A stretch of 49,973 bases of DNA from Nitrosomonas sp. Nm51 (GTDB lineage: Bacteria > Pseudomonadota > Gammaproteobacteria > Burkholderiales > Nitrosomonadaceae), in assembly GCF_900111165.1 (NCBI RefSeq), contig NZ_FOGH01000020.1:1-49973 (forward strand), read 5' to 3'. Below, piece by piece: positions 28,787 to 39,516 of the stretch. A model generated the notes under the pieces. That model saw only the letters and a list, made by a program, of their open reading frames with translations, did not search any database and was not told the DNA's origin. Position 1 is the first letter of the stretch. Every line of letters begins with the position of its first letter. The position numbers and the translations under genes are program-made.

Positions 28787-30298
28787 ATGGCTGTTCATGC
28801 AGATACTGTTGAAGTTTTAGCGCGACCTGATTATCCAATATCATCAAAACGTCAGCGCAACCCTAAATCATTTTTGAAACTCATTTTATTTGGATATTCA
28901 CTTGTTGGCATTCCCTTGATCGCCTCGCTTATTTATATTGCAAGTACGATAGATCGTCTCGCAGACCATGGCCGTGAAACAATCTATCAGGCTGCAGAAA
29001 TTACACACGGCAATCGCGTGCTTGCTGACGAAGTGTTAACGATGGAAAGGAGTGTGAGACAAGCCCTGATTCTGAATGATCTGACTTTACTTGAAGGTTA
29101 TATTCATTCTCATAATAAATTTGGAGAAACAGCCGAAAATTTTACGCAGTTACTTCCACACACTGAATTACCTATCTATATGGAACATCAGCTGTTACTG
29201 GAGAAAATGCGGTTGTCTGAATTGATTATTTATAGAGATATACTCAAAAATAGAGATTCCCCGGAAAATTTGCAAATCCAGGTTGAAAACTTCGAAGAAC
29301 TATTGGATGAGGTACAAAATTTTTCAAGGCAAGGGAATATTTTGATTGGGTATTATGTTAATGAAATGCATGAAACTGCAAATCAGGTGCGCGCAAATGT
29401 TGAAATGCAATTACTTGCAGTTATTCCCTTTGTGGTTGTTCTAGCCATTTTATTTTCAATATTGATCACACGTCCGATAAAACAAATTGACGAAGCTATC
29501 TATAATTTAGGTCAAGGAAATTTATTAAAGCCAATCAAAGTAACCGGCCCCCAGAATCTTAAACAGCTTGGCAAACGTCTTGATTGGCTGCGTCGCCGCC
29601 TGCTGAAACTGGAAAAACAAAAGAACCAGTTCATAAGGCATATATCGCACGAGCTTAAAACCCCTTTAACAGCTATTCGTGAAGGTGCAGACCTGCTCGC
29701 GGAAGGCGTTACTGGCAACCTTTCAAAAAAACAGCAGCTAATTGCAGATATATTACATGGCAGCAGTTTGCAGTTGCAGAAACGAATAGAAGATTTATTG
29801 AGCTATAGCGCCATTCAGGATGCAGAAACTGCACTGATAAAACAACCAGCCAGCCTCTCGGAAATTATCAATCAAACGCTTCAAAGCCAAAATTTATCGA
29901 TCATAAACAAAAAGCTGAAAATTGTACGTAGTCGTACGGATATTATCTATGAGTGCGACGCTGAGAAAATACAGACTATTGTTGGTAACCTGTTATCGAA
30001 TGCCATAAAATTTTCACCGCCATGCAGTATTATTGAAATAAAAATCAGTCATGATACAACATGTGTGAAACTGGATATTATTGATGCCGGCATTGGCGTC
30101 CATCACTCGGATAAGGACAAAATCTTTGAGCCTTTCTATCAAGGCCAGTATAAGCCTGACGCACATGTCAAAGGAACCGGACTGGGCCTATCAATCGCAC
30201 GGGAATTTGCTTTCGCACATGGAGGACATATTCGCTTGATGAACAATTCTAATCCTGGCGCCCATTTTCGTCTTGTTCTGCCTTTGCGTAACGAATAA
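28787..30298 (+). CDS. Sensor histidine kinase, GlrK/QseE type
   Basis: A 503-residue membrane kinase. The first TM segment is LILFGYSLVGIPLIASLIY. A roughly 150-residue periplasmic helical sensor follows, then the second TM (LLAVIPFVVVLAILFSILI), a HAMP region (RPIKQIDEAIYNLGQGN), HisKA with the phospho-acceptor in FIRHISHELKTPLTAIREG, and HATPase motifs (IVGNLLSNAIKFSPP, KGTGLGLSIAREF). The order kinase-lipoprotein-response regulator matches glrK-qseG-glrR. Start set at ATG 28787 with GGAAG upstream; ATG 28736 would add 17 residues but lies just after the hairpin without a ribosome site. Confidence 0.88.
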   Translation: MAVHADTVEVLARPDYPISSKRQRNPKSFLKLILFGYSLVGIPLIASLIYIASTIDRLADHGRETIYQAAEITHGNRVLADEVLTMERSVRQALILNDLTLLEGYIHSHNKFGETAENFTQLLPHTELPIYMEHQLLLEKMRLSELIIYRDILKNRDSPENLQIQVENFEELLDEVQNFSRQGNILIGYYVNEMHETANQVRANVEMQLLAVIPFVVVLAILFSILITRPIKQIDEAIYNLGQGNLLKPIKVTGPQNLKQLGKRLDWLRRRLLKLEKQKNQFIRHISHELKTPLTAIREGADLLAEGVTGNLSKKQQLIADILHGSSLQLQKRIEDLLSYSAIQDAETALIKQPASLSEIINQTLQSQNLSIINKKLKIVRSRTDIIYECDAEKIQTIVGNLLSNAIKFSPPCSIIEIKISHDTTCVKLDIIDAGIGVHHSDKDKIFEPFYQGQYKPDAHVKGTGLGLSIAREFAFAHGGHIRLMNNSNPGAHFRLVLPLRNE

Positions 30299-30305
30299 CG
30301 GCACT

Positions 30306-30863
30306 ATGAAAAAAATGAAAAAAATAAATAAAGTTTTGTATACAATCTTTTTTTTTATTGTTATCTTGGCATCAACCGGGTGTTCCAATATAGAAAAACA
30401 ACAAATCATCATAAATCCGGACGAACTGGTCTCCAGAGAAGCATTTGAAGATCAGTTGAGTAATATTATGCTTGATTATGCAAGTATTATTGCACAGCAA
30501 AACGATAAGAAAATTGAATTTACTTTCAATAACGTGAAGCAGAATTTTGAGAGAGATGATAGTCACGATAACCGTATCAGATACATTTTATTGTTGATCT
30601 TAACAAAGCAAAAATTTTATGATCTGGAAAAAGCATTATCATTGCTTAATGACTGGCCGGAAACCAGGCAACTGCCAGTGCCATTAGACAGTTTTAGAAA
30701 AATTTTAATAATGCGATTAACAGAAGAACTGCGCTTAAGAAAATTAGTCAACCGATTATCGCATCAGCTGGCAAATGAAAAACTGGAAACTGAAATGCTG
30801 CATAAAAAAATTAACGATATCAAAGACATGGAAAAATCACTGATCAGAAGGAATATGCCATAA
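30306..30863 (+). CDS. QseG-like lipoprotein
   Basis: A 185-residue protein with a lipobox (LASTGC) after a basic, hydrophobic leader. The mature part is helical and charged, ending in a coiled-coil-like KLETEMLHKKINDIKDMEKS. Its position between a GlrK-type kinase and a GlrR-type regulator, 7 bp after one and 8 bp before the other, is that of QseG/YfhG, the outer-membrane lipoprotein that modulates the kinase in enterobacteria. Sequence similarity cannot be judged by eye, so the name rests on context. Confidence 0.72.
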   Translation: MKKMKKINKVLYTIFFFIVILASTGCSNIEKQQIIINPDELVSREAFEDQLSNIMLDYASIIAQQNDKKIEFTFNNVKQNFERDDSHDNRIRYILLLILTKQKFYDLEKALSLLNDWPETRQLPVPLDSFRKILIMRLTEELRLRKLVNRLSHQLANEKLETEMLHKKINDIKDMEKSLIRRNMP

Positions 30864-30871
30864 GGGCAACG

Positions 30872-32242
30872 ATGGGAACAAATTCAAAAATATTGCTTGT
30901 CGATGACGACCCAGGCCTGCTAGAGCTACTGTCAATTCGCTTAAATGCCGCCGGTTACATGGTTGACACCGTCAATAGCGCTGAATCAGCGCTAAACTAT
31001 CTTGATCTTGAAAGACCGCAGCTCGTGATTAGTGATATACAGATGGGCGGCATGAATGGCATGGCGTTATTTGAACAAATAAACGCAAAGTTTCCTGCGC
31101 TGCCGGTCATAATACTCACAGCGCATGGAACTATCCCGGAAGCTGTTGCAGCAGTTCAGCGTGGCGTCTTTGGTTATCTGACAAAACCGTTCGATAGTAA
31201 AAACTTATTAGAACAAATTCAAAAAGCACTTAATAATGCTCCGCAAACAAGTCAGCCTCAACACACAAAATCTTTATGGTGCAAAGATGTAATTACACAA
31301 AGCATTGATATGAAAGATGTTCTTAATAGAGCAGAACTTGTCGCTAAAGGCGATGCAAGTGTGCTGCTTTACGGCGAAAGCGGCGTTGGCAAAGAATTAT
31401 TTGCCCGGGCCGTCCATAGTGCTTCAAATCGTAATCAGAAACCATTCGTGGCTGTTAACTGTTCTGCAATTCCAGAGCATTTATTGGAAACGGAGCTATT
31501 CGGCCATGTGAAGGGTGCGTTTACCGGTGCGGTACGTGACCATGATGGTTTGTTTCAGTTAGCAAAGGGCGGCACTTTGTTTCTTGATGAAATTGGCGAT
31601 ATGCCATTAGCTTTGCAGGTTAAATTATTACGCGCGCTTCAAGAAAAACAAATCCGGCCTGTAGGAAGTTCACATTCTGTAGCAATAGATGTGCGGTTTA
31701 TCTCCGCGACTCACCGTGATCTTAAGGAAGAAATCGCAAGAGGCAATTTTCGCGAAGATTTATACTATCGCATAGACGTTATATCCTTGAAAATACCGTC
31801 ACTGTCACAGAGAAGAGAAGATATACCATTGTTAGCAAACCATTTTCTTGAATTATTTGCAGGCAGATATCAACGGAATATTACCGGATTTTCGCCAGAT
31901 GCAATGGAAATGCTGCTCACAGCGCCGTGGCCGGGTAATGTGCGGCAACTCATGAATGTCGTTGAACAATGTGTCGTATTAAACACCGCTTCCTTGATTC
32001 CCCCAGCGCTCGTTTACGATGCGATAAATATGGAAACTTCTCAACTTAAATCGTTTGAAGAGGCCAAAAAACAATTCGAAAGAGATTATCTGGTGCGCGT
32101 TTTAAAAATAACTTCAGGAAATGTTACCCAGGCTGCACGCATTGCAAAGCGTAACCGGACTGAGTTCTATAAGCTTTTGCAAAGACACAAAATAGATTAT
32201 TCTATATACAAAACAAGAGCTTTAGATATTCACAAGCTCTAG
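30872..32242 (+). CDS. Sigma-54 response regulator, GlrR/QseF type
   Basis: A 456-residue activator in three parts. The receiver domain has LLVDDDPG and the phospho-Asp in [13 protein letters not shown]. The AAA+ domain has Walker [16 protein letters not shown], the sigma-54 contact loop GAFTGA and Walker [12 protein letters not shown]. The C-terminal Fis-type helix-turn-helix is [20 protein letters not shown]. It is the partner of the kinase upstream. The stop TAG overlaps the stop of the convergent aconitase gene in a shared CTAG. Targets are unknown; the sigma-54 promoter at 21602 is a candidate. Confidence 0.9.
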   Translation: MGTNSKILLVDDDPGLLELLSIRLNAAGYMVDTVNSAESALNYLDLERPQLVISDIQMGGMNGMALFEQINAKFPALPVIILTAHGTIPEAVAAVQRGVFGYLTKPFDSKNLLEQIQKALNNAPQTSQPQHTKSLWCKDVITQSIDMKDVLNRAELVAKGDASVLLYGESGVGKELFARAVHSASNRNQKPFVAVNCSAIPEHLLETELFGHVKGAFTGAVRDHDGLFQLAKGGTLFLDEIGDMPLALQVKLLRALQEKQIRPVGSSHSVAIDVRFISATHRDLKEEIARGNFREDLYYRIDVISLKIPSLSQRREDIPLLANHFLELFAGRYQRNITGFSPDAMEMLLTAPWPGNVRQLMNVVEQCVVLNTASLIPPALVYDAINMETSQLKSFEEAKKQFERDYLVRVLKITSGNVTQAARIAKRNRTEFYKLLQRHKIDYSIYKTRALDIHKL

Positions 32243-35100
32243 CTTTTTTTCAGCAATTCTTTCAACACGTAGGGTAATATTCCCCCATGCTGGAAATAGT
32301 CTATTTCGATCGCCGTGTCAATACGGCATAGCAGCTTCACTTCTTTTTGTGTACCGTCACTCCTGTGAATCACTAGGGTCACATCCTTCTGGGGTTTCAG
32401 GTCACTAAGTCCAAGGATATCGAATTTTTCACTGCCGTTAATATTTAGGGATTGTACTGAATCATTGTCCTTGAACTGCAAGGGCAGAACACCCATACCG
32501 ATCAGATTGCTGCGATGAATGCGCTCGTAACTGGATGCAACGACCGCTTTGACACCGAGTAATTGCGTACCTTTCGCCGCCCAGTCGCGACTGGAGCCGG
32601 TACCGTATTCCTTGCCGCCAAAAACAACGGTGGGGATTCCATCTGACTGGTATTTCATTGCGGCGTCATAAATGCTCATTTCCTTCGCATCCTGATTTTC
32701 GGACTGATAAAGCGTTACGCCGCCTTCGCTGCCGGGTACCATAAGATTCCGGATGCGCACATTGGCAAAAGTACCGCGCATCATGACTTCATGATTACCC
32801 CGGCGTGAACCATAGCTGTTGAAATCTTTTTGGGCTACACCATTGTCCAGCAAATATTTGCCGGCTGGTGAAGCAGCCTTGATTGCGCCAGCTGGGCTGA
32901 TATGGTCGGTCGTGACGGAATCGCCGAAAATACCTAGCGCATAAGCGTTTTTGATATCGCCAGCGGTGTCTTTGTCAACCGTTTGCAACGAGAAATCTTC
33001 GAAAAAAGGGGGCTCGGCGATATAAGTCGATGGTGGCCAGTTATATGTTTCTCCGGCAGTCGAAGAAATATTATTCCATAGCGGATGGTCTTTGGTCAGA
33101 TCGCTGTAAAGTTTACGGAATGTGCCGGCATTGGTGGCATATTGCATTAATACCTGTATTTCTTCGCTGCTTGGCCAGATATCTCTAAGCCATACAGGAT
33201 TGTTTTCAGAGTCAGTTCCCAACGGCTCGTTGGTAATGTCCTTTAACACCGTGCCGGCAATCGCATAGGCAACTACCAGCGGTGGAGAAGCCAGAAAATT
33301 TGCACGAATATTAGGGTGAATCCGGGCTTCAAAATTGCGGTTGCCTGACAGTACGGCAGCGCAGACCAGATCGTTCTTGACAACGGCTTCTTCAATCGGC
33401 TCGGCCAATGGTCCTGCATTGCCGATACACGTGGTACATCCGTAGCCCGCCAAGTTAAAACCCAGCTTTTCAAGTGCGGCGAGCAGGCCGGTATGTGTAA
33501 GATATTCCGACACTACTCTGGAACCCGGTGCCAGGGATGTTTTAATATGGCGCTTGACGGACAGCCCTCTTTCCACTGCTTTCTTTGCCAGCAACCCTGC
33601 CGCAATCAGGACACTGGGGTTGGATGTGTTGGTGCAGGACGTAATGGCTGCAATCAGAATATCGCCATGGCCCAGTTCGAGAGTGACATTGTTCGGTTGC
33701 GTATCCGGTTTTTCAGTATTTGGTGTTGGATGATTACTGACCATTTCGGCGACATTGCGGTCATTGTTACCGGGCAGACTACTCTCATCGGGAACATCCG
33801 TATCAAGGCGGGTGCAAAGCACGGCCTCTTCTGCAGCGTTCAAATCGCGTGTTCGGTAGCGCTGCTTCAGTTCCTCGCGCGTTTTGCCATATCCATTTTC
33901 TACAACCGGTTTGTAGAAAAGTTCGGTAAAACGGTTTTTCATCTCTGCCATATCGATACGGTCCTGTGGCCTTTTGGGGCCAGCAAGAGACGGCGAAACC
34001 GTACCCAGATCAAGCGTCAGTTCATCACTGTAATCTATCTCGCCTTGACAAGGTATGCCATACATAGCCTGCGCCTTAAAGTAATGCTGGAATGCAGCAA
34101 TTTCATCATCGCTGCGTCCTGTTGCTTTAAAATATTCGATGGTGGCGTCGTCGACGGGGAAAAAACCCATCGTCGCACCATACTCCGGCGCCATGTTGGC
34201 AATAGTGGCGCGATCGGGAACAGTAAGGGATGCCGTTCCTTCACCAAAAAATTCGACAAATTTGCCGACCACATTCGCGTTGCGCAGCATTTCCGTAATA
34301 GTGAGCACCAGATCGGTGGCAGTCACGCCTTCACGCAGCTTTCCTGTCAGATTGACGCCAATCACGTCTGGCGTCAGGAAGTATACCGGCTGTCCGAGCA
34401 TGCCGGCCTCGGCCTCTATACCGCCAACACCCCAGCCGACAACACCGATGCCATTAATCATAGTGGTATGTGAATCAGTGCCGACCAGAGTATCCGGGTA
34501 AATGGTATCGTTATTCAAATGCACGCCATGCGCAAGATGCTCCAGATTGACTTGGTGGACGATGCCGATGCCCGGCGGTATGACCTTGAAAGTATCAAAC
34601 GCCTGCATGCCCCACTTGATAAACTGATAACGCTCGTGATTGCGCTCGAATTCAATTTCCATATTATGTTTCAGCGCATCTTTACTGCCATAATGATCGA
34701 CTTGAATAGAGTGATCAACAACTAAGTCAACAGGAACAAGCGGTTCGATGCGCTTGGGGTTTTTGTCAAGTCTTTTGGCGGCACTGCGCATGGCTGCCAG
34801 ATCTACCAGCAAAGGCACACCGGTAAAATCCTGCAGCACAATGCGTGAGACAACAAAAGGAATTTCATGTGTTCTTGCAGCACCCGCCTCCCATTTAGCC
34901 AGCTGCCTGACATGTGTTTCGGTGATTTTTTTTCCGTCGCAGTTTCGCAGCACTGATTCCAGGATGATCCGAATGCACACCGGTAACCGGGAAATGTTGC
35001 CAAGCCCATTTTTTTCCAATGCGGGCAATGAATAATACCGGACTTTTTTTCCTTCGGAGATTGTCAGTTCTTGCAGGCTGTTAAATAGATTCTGAGTCAT
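32239..35100 (-). CDS. acnA: Aconitate hydratase A
   Basis: A 953-residue aconitase isomerising citrate and isocitrate in the TCA cycle. The [4Fe-4S] ligands are in [11 protein letters not shown] and [12 protein letters not shown], and [19 protein letters not shown] and [20 protein letters not shown] are conserved. It is longer than E. coli AcnA (891) because of an extra acidic, low-complexity linker at about residues 400-475, just before the first cluster ligand. GGAG precedes ATG 35098-35100. It converges on the response-regulator gene with a 4-bp overlap. Confidence 0.96.
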   Translation of the reverse strand: MTQNLFNSLQELTISEGKKVRYYSLPALEKNGLGNISRLPVCIRIILESVLRNCDGKKITETHVRQLAKWEAGAARTHEIPFVVSRIVLQDFTGVPLLVDLAAMRSAAKRLDKNPKRIEPLVPVDLVVDHSIQVDHYGSKDALKHNMEIEFERNHERYQFIKWGMQAFDTFKVIPPGIGIVHQVNLEHLAHGVHLNNDTIYPDTLVGTDSHTTMINGIGVVGWGVGGIEAEAGMLGQPVYFLTPDVIGVNLTGKLREGVTATDLVLTITEMLRNANVVGKFVEFFGEGTASLTVPDRATIANMAPEYGATMGFFPVDDATIEYFKATGRSDDEIAAFQHYFKAQAMYGIPCQGEIDYSDELTLDLGTVSPSLAGPKRPQDRIDMAEMKNRFTELFYKPVVENGYGKTREELKQRYRTRDLNAAEEAVLCTRLDTDVPDESSLPGNNDRNVAEMVSNHPTPNTEKPDTQPNNVTLELGHGDILIAAITSCTNTSNPSVLIAAGLLAKKAVERGLSVKRHIKTSLAPGSRVVSEYLTHTGLLAALEKLGFNLAGYGCTTCIGNAGPLAEPIEEAVVKNDLVCAAVLSGNRNFEARIHPNIRANFLASPPLVVAYAIAGTVLKDITNEPLGTDSENNPVWLRDIWPSSEEIQVLMQYATNAGTFRKLYSDLTKDHPLWNNISSTAGETYNWPPSTYIAEPPFFEDFSLQTVDKDTAGDIKNAYALGIFGDSVTTDHISPAGAIKAASPAGKYLLDNGVAQKDFNSYGSRRGNHEVMMRGTFANVRIRNLMVPGSEGGVTLYQSENQDAKEMSIYDAAMKYQSDGIPTVVFGGKEYGTGSSRDWAAKGTQLLGVKAVVASSYERIHRSNLIGMGVLPLQFKDNDSVQSLNINGSEKFDILGLSDLKPQKDVTLVIHRSDGTQKEVKLLCRIDTAIEIDYFQHGGILPYVLKELLKKS

Positions 35101-35211
35101 GGCGCGCTCCTAGATTGGCTGTTCTATTTGTTTGAGCTAAGTGGCGTATTTGTACTTGGGACTATTGTAACGTGCGGCTGGACGGATATAAAGCAGGAGG
35201 TAAATCAACCA

Positions 35212-35452
35212 CAGCCTGAATTGCACCAGTACGCTGGATTCTGGCCTGTAATTATTGCCTGTTGGTTTTTATGGATTCTAACGAACGTACGGTTATACCC
35301 ACGGATCTACTTGCTGACTTTTAACGCGCCCTGTCTTGGATTGAACGCACATTCCCTGTGTCGCAGAATAACTGCATCGCATCTGCGGTCGCGGCACGCT
35401 CAATTCAACGCAATTCAGCGTTTAAATTTCAGCAACTGATGCAATATCCGGC
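35212..35452 (-). repeat. Repeat family C, copy 1
   Basis: Read on the minus strand this roughly 240-bp sequence aligns with 39783-40022. Shared blocks include TTGAATTGAGCGTGC, CAGTTATTCTGCG, TCAATCCAAGACAGGGC and CGTTAGAATCCAT. No frame stays open in both copies, so it is a non-coding dispersed repeat or a decayed element. It fills the gap between acnA and tRNA-His. Confidence 0.8.
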
Positions 35453-35503
35453 TAAAAAGTACATAGAGTAACGCCAAACATCAAGGCAGGTGATCACAAT
35501 AAA

Positions 35504-35580
35504 TGGGGTGGCTGATGGGGCTCGAACCCACGACAACCGGAATCACAATCCGGGACTCTACCAACTGAGCTACAGCCACC
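35504..35580 (-). tRNA. tRNA-His (GUG)
   Basis: A complete cloverleaf on the minus strand beginning GGTGGCTGTAGCTCAG, with anticodon GTG in the loop after GGAT. It has the extra G at position -1 opposite C73 that marks tRNA-His, and an encoded CCA. Confidence 0.97.
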
Positions 35581-35667
35581 GTTGAAAGCGACTAATTATC
35601 GCCTGTTTTACTCAAACTGATGAGGTTTGACGCAGTCAAAAGTACCAATTATCAGATAGAAATAGTC

Positions 35668-35744
35668 TGGCGTGCCCGACAGGGATCGAACCTGTAACCC
35701 CCAGCTTAGAAGGCTGGTGCTCTATCCAATTGAGCTACGGGCAC
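35668..35744 (-). tRNA. tRNA-Arg (UCU)
   Basis: A minus-strand cloverleaf starting GTGCCCGTAGCTCAATTGG, anticodon loop CTTCTAA (anticodon TCT), T arm GGTTCGATC, discriminator G and encoded CCA. Confidence 0.96.
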
Positions 35745-35783
35745 CTTATCGGGCATACCTTATATATCTAGGGCAGTAGTAAT

Positions 35784-35860
35784 TGGTCGGGGTGGAGAGA
35801 TTCGAACTCCCGACATCCTGGTCCCAAACCAGGCGCGCTACCAGGCTACGCTACACCCCG
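35784..35860 (-). tRNA. tRNA-Pro (UGG)
   Basis: A minus-strand cloverleaf starting CGGGGTGTAGCGTAGCCTGG, anticodon loop TTTGGGA (anticodon TGG), T arm AGTTCGAAT, discriminator A and encoded CCA. First of three tRNAs downstream of rho. Confidence 0.96.
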
Positions 35861-35950
35861 AAAAGGGTGAACTATACTCTTTCAGCGGGAAAAGGTCAAT
35901 TTGTAGCAGGGCAATGTAACGAATAGTTGCTGATTCGCCGAAAGGATACA

Positions 35951-37210
35951 TCAGACTCTTTTCATTGAGTCAAAGAAGTCGGCATTGTTTTTTGTCGCTT
36001 TGATTTTATCCAGCAGGAATGCCATGGCGTCCATGTCATCCATCGGGTGCAGCAGCTTGCGCAAAACCCAGATCTTCTGCAGAACGTCAGGTTCAATCAA
36101 CAATTCTTCCCTGCGAGTTCCAGAGCGGTTGACATTAATAGCAGGATAAATGCGTTTTTCGGCCATACGACGCTCGAGATGTATTTCCATATTGCCTGTG
36201 CCTTTGAATTCTTCATAAATCACGTCATCCATACGCGAGCCGGTATCGATCAGCGCGGTTGCAATAATCGTCAGTGACCCACCTTCTTCGATATTCCGTG
36301 CCGCACCAAAAAAACGTTTGGGCCGTTGTAGCGCGTTTGCATCAACACCGCCTGTCAAAACCTTGCCGGAAGCTGGCGCAACAGTATTGTAGGCACGCGC
36401 AAGCCGCGTGATCGAATCCAGCAGAATAACAACGTCTTTTTTATGCTCGACTAGGCGTTTGGCTTTTTCGATAACCATATCCGCCACCTGCACATGGCGC
36501 ATAGCTGATTCGTCAAACGTGGATGAAACCACCTCTCCCCTGACGGAACGAATCATTTCCGTAACCTCTTCGGGACGCTCGTCAATCAATAGAACCATCA
36601 GAATGACATCGGGGTAATTCGCTGCAATAGAATGCGCAATATGCTGAAGCATTACCGTTTTTCCTGATTTCGGGCTGGCTACAAGCAAGCCCCGCTGACC
36701 TTTCCCAATCGGCGCGATCAGATCGATAATGCGGCCGGTAATATTTTCCTCGGCTTTGATGTCGCGTTCAAGTTTTAAAGATTCGGTAGGAAATAACGGT
36801 GTCAGATTTTCAAACAGTATTTTATTCTTGGAATTTTCAGGAGGTTCGTTGTTGACCTTGTCAACCTTAACCAGTGCAAAGTAGCGCTCGCCATCCTTGG
36901 GCGGGCGAATTTCTCCGTCGACCGAATCGCCTGTGTGCAGATTAAACCGTCTTATCTGGCTGGGTGAAATATAGATATCATCCGGTCCTGCAAGATACGA
37001 GGTATCCGGTGAGCGCAGGAAGCCAAAGCCATCCTGCAGAACCTCAAGTGTCCCTTGCCCATAAATGCTTTCTCCCTTTTTTGCCTGATTTTTCAACAGG
37101 GCAAAAATCAGATCCTGTTTTCGCATTCTGTTGGCACCGTCAAGTTCATTCTCGGTGGCCATTTTGATTAATTCGGTAACGTGAAGATGTTTGAGATCAG
37201 ATAAGCGCAT
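35951..37210 (-). CDS. rho: Transcription termination factor Rho
   Basis: A 419-residue RNA-dependent helicase, the same length as E. coli Rho. The N-terminal helical part and cold-shock RNA-binding domain include [20 protein letters not shown]. The ATPase core has [32 protein letters not shown] and the R-loop and Q-loop region [13 protein letters not shown]. Start placed at ATG 37210 ([15 protein letters not shown]), the usual Rho start; a TTG two codons upstream is unlikely. The upstream partner is trxA, a common proteobacterial order. Confidence 0.97.
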   Translation of the reverse strand: MRLSDLKHLHVTELIKMATENELDGANRMRKQDLIFALLKNQAKKGESIYGQGTLEVLQDGFGFLRSPDTSYLAGPDDIYISPSQIRRFNLHTGDSVDGEIRPPKDGERYFALVKVDKVNNEPPENSKNKILFENLTPLFPTESLKLERDIKAEENITGRIIDLIAPIGKGQRGLLVASPKSGKTVMLQHIAHSIAANYPDVILMVLLIDERPEEVTEMIRSVRGEVVSSTFDESAMRHVQVADMVIEKAKRLVEHKKDVVILLDSITRLARAYNTVAPASGKVLTGGVDANALQRPKRFFGAARNIEEGGSLTIIATALIDTGSRMDDVIYEEFKGTGNMEIHLERRMAEKRIYPAINVNRSGTRREELLIEPDVLQKIWVLRKLLHPMDDMDAMAFLLDKIKATKNNADFFDSMKRV

Positions 37211-37381
37211 GAACAAGTTCTTTGATAGTTAAAACACTTTGAAAAGTAGAAATATAACGCAAACGATGAACGTCGGAAGGAAAGCTGCTGATGGGATAAA
37301 TATAGAGTTTGAAAAAAGAGCGGTAAAACGGCTAATCCACCTGCTCCTCGTGAACCAATTCTAGTTTAGAGCATAACCGCT

Positions 37382-37708
37382 TTAAAGATGGCTGTCAACA
37401 AACGCGGTGAGTTGGGATTTGGATAACGCGCCTACTTTGGTCGCTTCGATGTTGCCGTCTTTAAACAGCATTAATGTAGGAATGCCTCGAATACCATATT
37501 TGGGCGGTGTGATCTGGTTTTCATCGATATTCAGCTTAGCGATTTTGAGACGCCCATCATATTCATTGGCAATTTCATCCAGAATTGGCGCAATCATTTT
37601 ACAAGGGCCGCACCATTCCGCCCAATAATCAACCAAAACAGGCAACGAAGACTGTAAAACTTCAGTTTCAAAATTAGCATCAGTAACGTAATGAATATGT
37701 TGACTCAT
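37382..37708 (-). CDS. trxA: Thioredoxin 1
   Basis: A 108-residue cytosolic thioredoxin. The active site is [13 protein letters not shown], the cis-Pro loop is [14 protein letters not shown], and the conserved buried Asp is in [16 protein letters not shown] precedes the ATG. It is transcribed toward rho with 171 bp between the genes. Confidence 0.97.
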   Translation of the reverse strand: MSQHIHYVTDANFETEVLQSSLPVLVDYWAEWCGPCKMIAPILDEIANEYDGRLKIAKLNIDENQITPPKYGIRGIPTLMLFKDGNIEATKVGALSKSQLTAFVDSHL

Positions 37709-38201
37709 ATTACCCTCATTAAAAGATTATTTCCTGTTTATTTTTTGTAGGAATGATAATACTAATGGTCTCAGGAAGCTTTACGTAAAACAATTCCCAG
37801 TTAAAAAGCAACAAAAACCTGACTAACTTGCAATCCTATATAAAAATCCGGTAAAAGGGAAGTGGAAATCGCAACGAATTAGCCGATTAATTAAAATGAG
37901 TTTTTTCTTGCGCGAATGATTGATAATGTCTCACGCAGAATAACGACTGCAATACAAAAATTGCAGCAATCGCTATAGAGGATCTTAACAATTGTAAATT
38001 ATTTCAGGAATAACCTATAGGGCCTGAGCCCATTTTAGTCCTCCGCTGCGTTATCATGCGCTCATGTAGCGTGACTACACCACGCTCACTCTTGCTGAGG
38101 ATTAAAATGAGTACCAGCGGCAACAATTCGCTAATTTGTTAACACTCCTTGGGCGAAATAAAACCGGATTTGATTGGAAACATGAATAGTTGTGAATCTA
38201 C
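37709..38201. other. Gene-free gap with an inverted repeat
   Basis: About 490 bp, AT-rich near trxA. At 38031-38109 an inverted repeat pairs CATTTTAGTCCTC with GAGGATTAAAATG. GTAGCGTGACTAC and a GGGCCTGAGCCC hairpin lie inside or beside it. It looks like a small decayed mobile or terminator-like element. No open frame is convincing. Confidence 0.5.
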
Positions 38202-38819
38202 ATGACGCCTGAATATTGGACACAAGCAACCCAGGAACTGACCGTCCGAGACCCGGTAATGCGCAACCTTGTACAATGCTTCGACGATACTGCGCTTAAG
38301 TCTCGAGGTGACGCCTTTTCCACGCTAGCGCGTTCAATTGTTGGGCAACAAATTTCTGTCAAGGCTGCGGAAAGCGTGTGGCAAAGAATCCTTAAGGCTA
38401 TTCCAAATATTACGCCGCATACGATTCATGGCACTGAAGACAGTACGTTGCGCGCTTGCGGTTTGTCGCTCAGAAAAATAAGCTATCTTCGAGATCTGTC
38501 ATGCCACTTCAGGGAAGGGATGCTGGATATTTCGACATGGGCGGCAATCGATGATGAAACGCTGATAGCACAACTGGTGCAAATCAAGGGCATAGGCCGC
38601 TGGACTGCCGAGATGTTCCTGATTTTCCATATGCTGCGCCCAAATGTGCTGCCACTTGATGATATCGGCCTGCAGCGCGCAATCAGTCAACACTATTTTG
38701 ACAATCAATCCGTTGACAAAAAAACCATTCGTAAACTGGCCGAACGCTGGCAACCCTGGCGTTCTGTTGCGACCTGGTATCTATGGCGCAGCCTGGACCC
38801 GTTGCCGGTGGAATATTGA
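38202..38819 (+). CDS. DNA-3-methyladenine glycosylase, AlkA-like
   Basis: A 205-residue HhH-GPD enzyme that removes alkylated purines from DNA. The helix-hairpin-helix is LVQIKGIGRWTAEMFLIF, and the catalytic Asp is in NVLPLDDIGLQRA. ARSIVGQQISVKAAESVW is the typical entry to the domain. It lacks the N-terminal AlkA extension of E. coli (282 residues) and so resembles the short bacterial AlkA class. Confidence 0.9.
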   Translation: MTPEYWTQATQELTVRDPVMRNLVQCFDDTALKSRGDAFSTLARSIVGQQISVKAAESVWQRILKAIPNITPHTIHGTEDSTLRACGLSLRKISYLRDLSCHFREGMLDISTWAAIDDETLIAQLVQIKGIGRWTAEMFLIFHMLRPNVLPLDDIGLQRAISQHYFDNQSVDKKTIRKLAERWQPWRSVATWYLWRSLDPLPVEY

Positions 38820-38883
38820 TGCCAAAAAGTTCGTTACTAAGCCAACTAATCTTGCCTGGAATGAAACCGGATTAATTCAATTA

Positions 38884-39516
38884 ATGAACGCAATTGAAGA
38901 TTTTTTCAGACTGCTTCCTATTCTGCTCCTGCTGGGCGGACTGGCTGGCTGCGCCAGTAATCCACCCCACCAGCAGCACGATCTGTGCGCGGTATTTGAA
39001 CAGCATCCTGACTGGTACGATCATGCGAGAGCGTCGGAACACAAATGGGGCGTTCCGGCACACATATTGATGGCCTTTGTGCGTCACGAATCCAGTTACC
39101 GTCACAATGCCAAACCGCCGTTCGAGTGGTTTCTGTTCATTCCGCTGGGGCGGGCTTCCTCTGCCAAGGGCTATGCCCAGATCCAAGACCCGGCCTGGCA
39201 GGATTACAAGGATTCTACCGGCGGACTCTTTAAGAGCCGCTCGAACATGAAGGATGCGTTGGATTTCATCGGCTGGTATAACCATAAAAGTAATCAGCAA
39301 CTTGGCATTTCCAAGTGGGATCCGAAGAAGCTGTACCTGGCCTACCATGAAGGTCACGGCGGTTACCGCCGCGGTACCCACCACAATAAAACCTGGCTGT
39401 TGATCACTGCCGAACGCGTCGACCGCACGGCGCGCGAATACGGTGCACAATTGCGCCGTTGCGATGAACAGTTTCGCTGTCAGCGCTGGTATCAGGTCTG
39501 GCCGTTTTGCAGCTAG
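38884..39516 (+). CDS. Lytic-transglycosylase-like lipoprotein
   Basis: A 210-residue lipoprotein (lipobox LAGC at residues 19-22, LLLLGGLAGCAS). The SLT-like domain has the candidate catalytic Glu in FVRHESSYRHNA, then AKGYAQIQDPAWQDYK and YHEGHGGYRRGTH. It probably cleaves peptidoglycan at the outer-membrane inner face. The last residues contain paired Cys (RRCDEQFRCQRW). The TAG stop is inside the CTAG boundary of a MITE B copy. A larger in-frame start at 38644 would read through the glycosylase gene and is rejected. Confidence 0.82.
   Translation: MNAIEDFFRLLPILLLLGGLAGCASNPPHQQHDLCAVFEQHPDWYDHARASEHKWGVPAHILMAFVRHESSYRHNAKPPFEWFLFIPLGRASSAKGYAQIQDPAWQDYKDSTGGLFKSRSNMKDALDFIGWYNHKSNQQLGISKWDPKKLYLAYHEGHGGYRRGTHHNKTWLLITAERVDRTAREYGAQLRRCDEQFRCQRWYQVWPFCS

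Noticed and set aside
33493..34473. 326-residue plus-strand frame inside acnA
   Set aside because: It lies fully antisense to a clear aconitase, with Cys/His/Arg-rich shadow composition.
35784..35860. tRNA genes as an integration site of a genomic island
   Set aside because: All three tRNAs are complete, and no integrase gene or direct repeat of a tRNA 3' end was seen nearby.
38644..39516. 290-residue extended start for the transglycosylase-like gene
   Set aside because: The extension overlaps the conserved end of the glycosylase gene in another frame, and the true start at 38884 has a lipoprotein signal.
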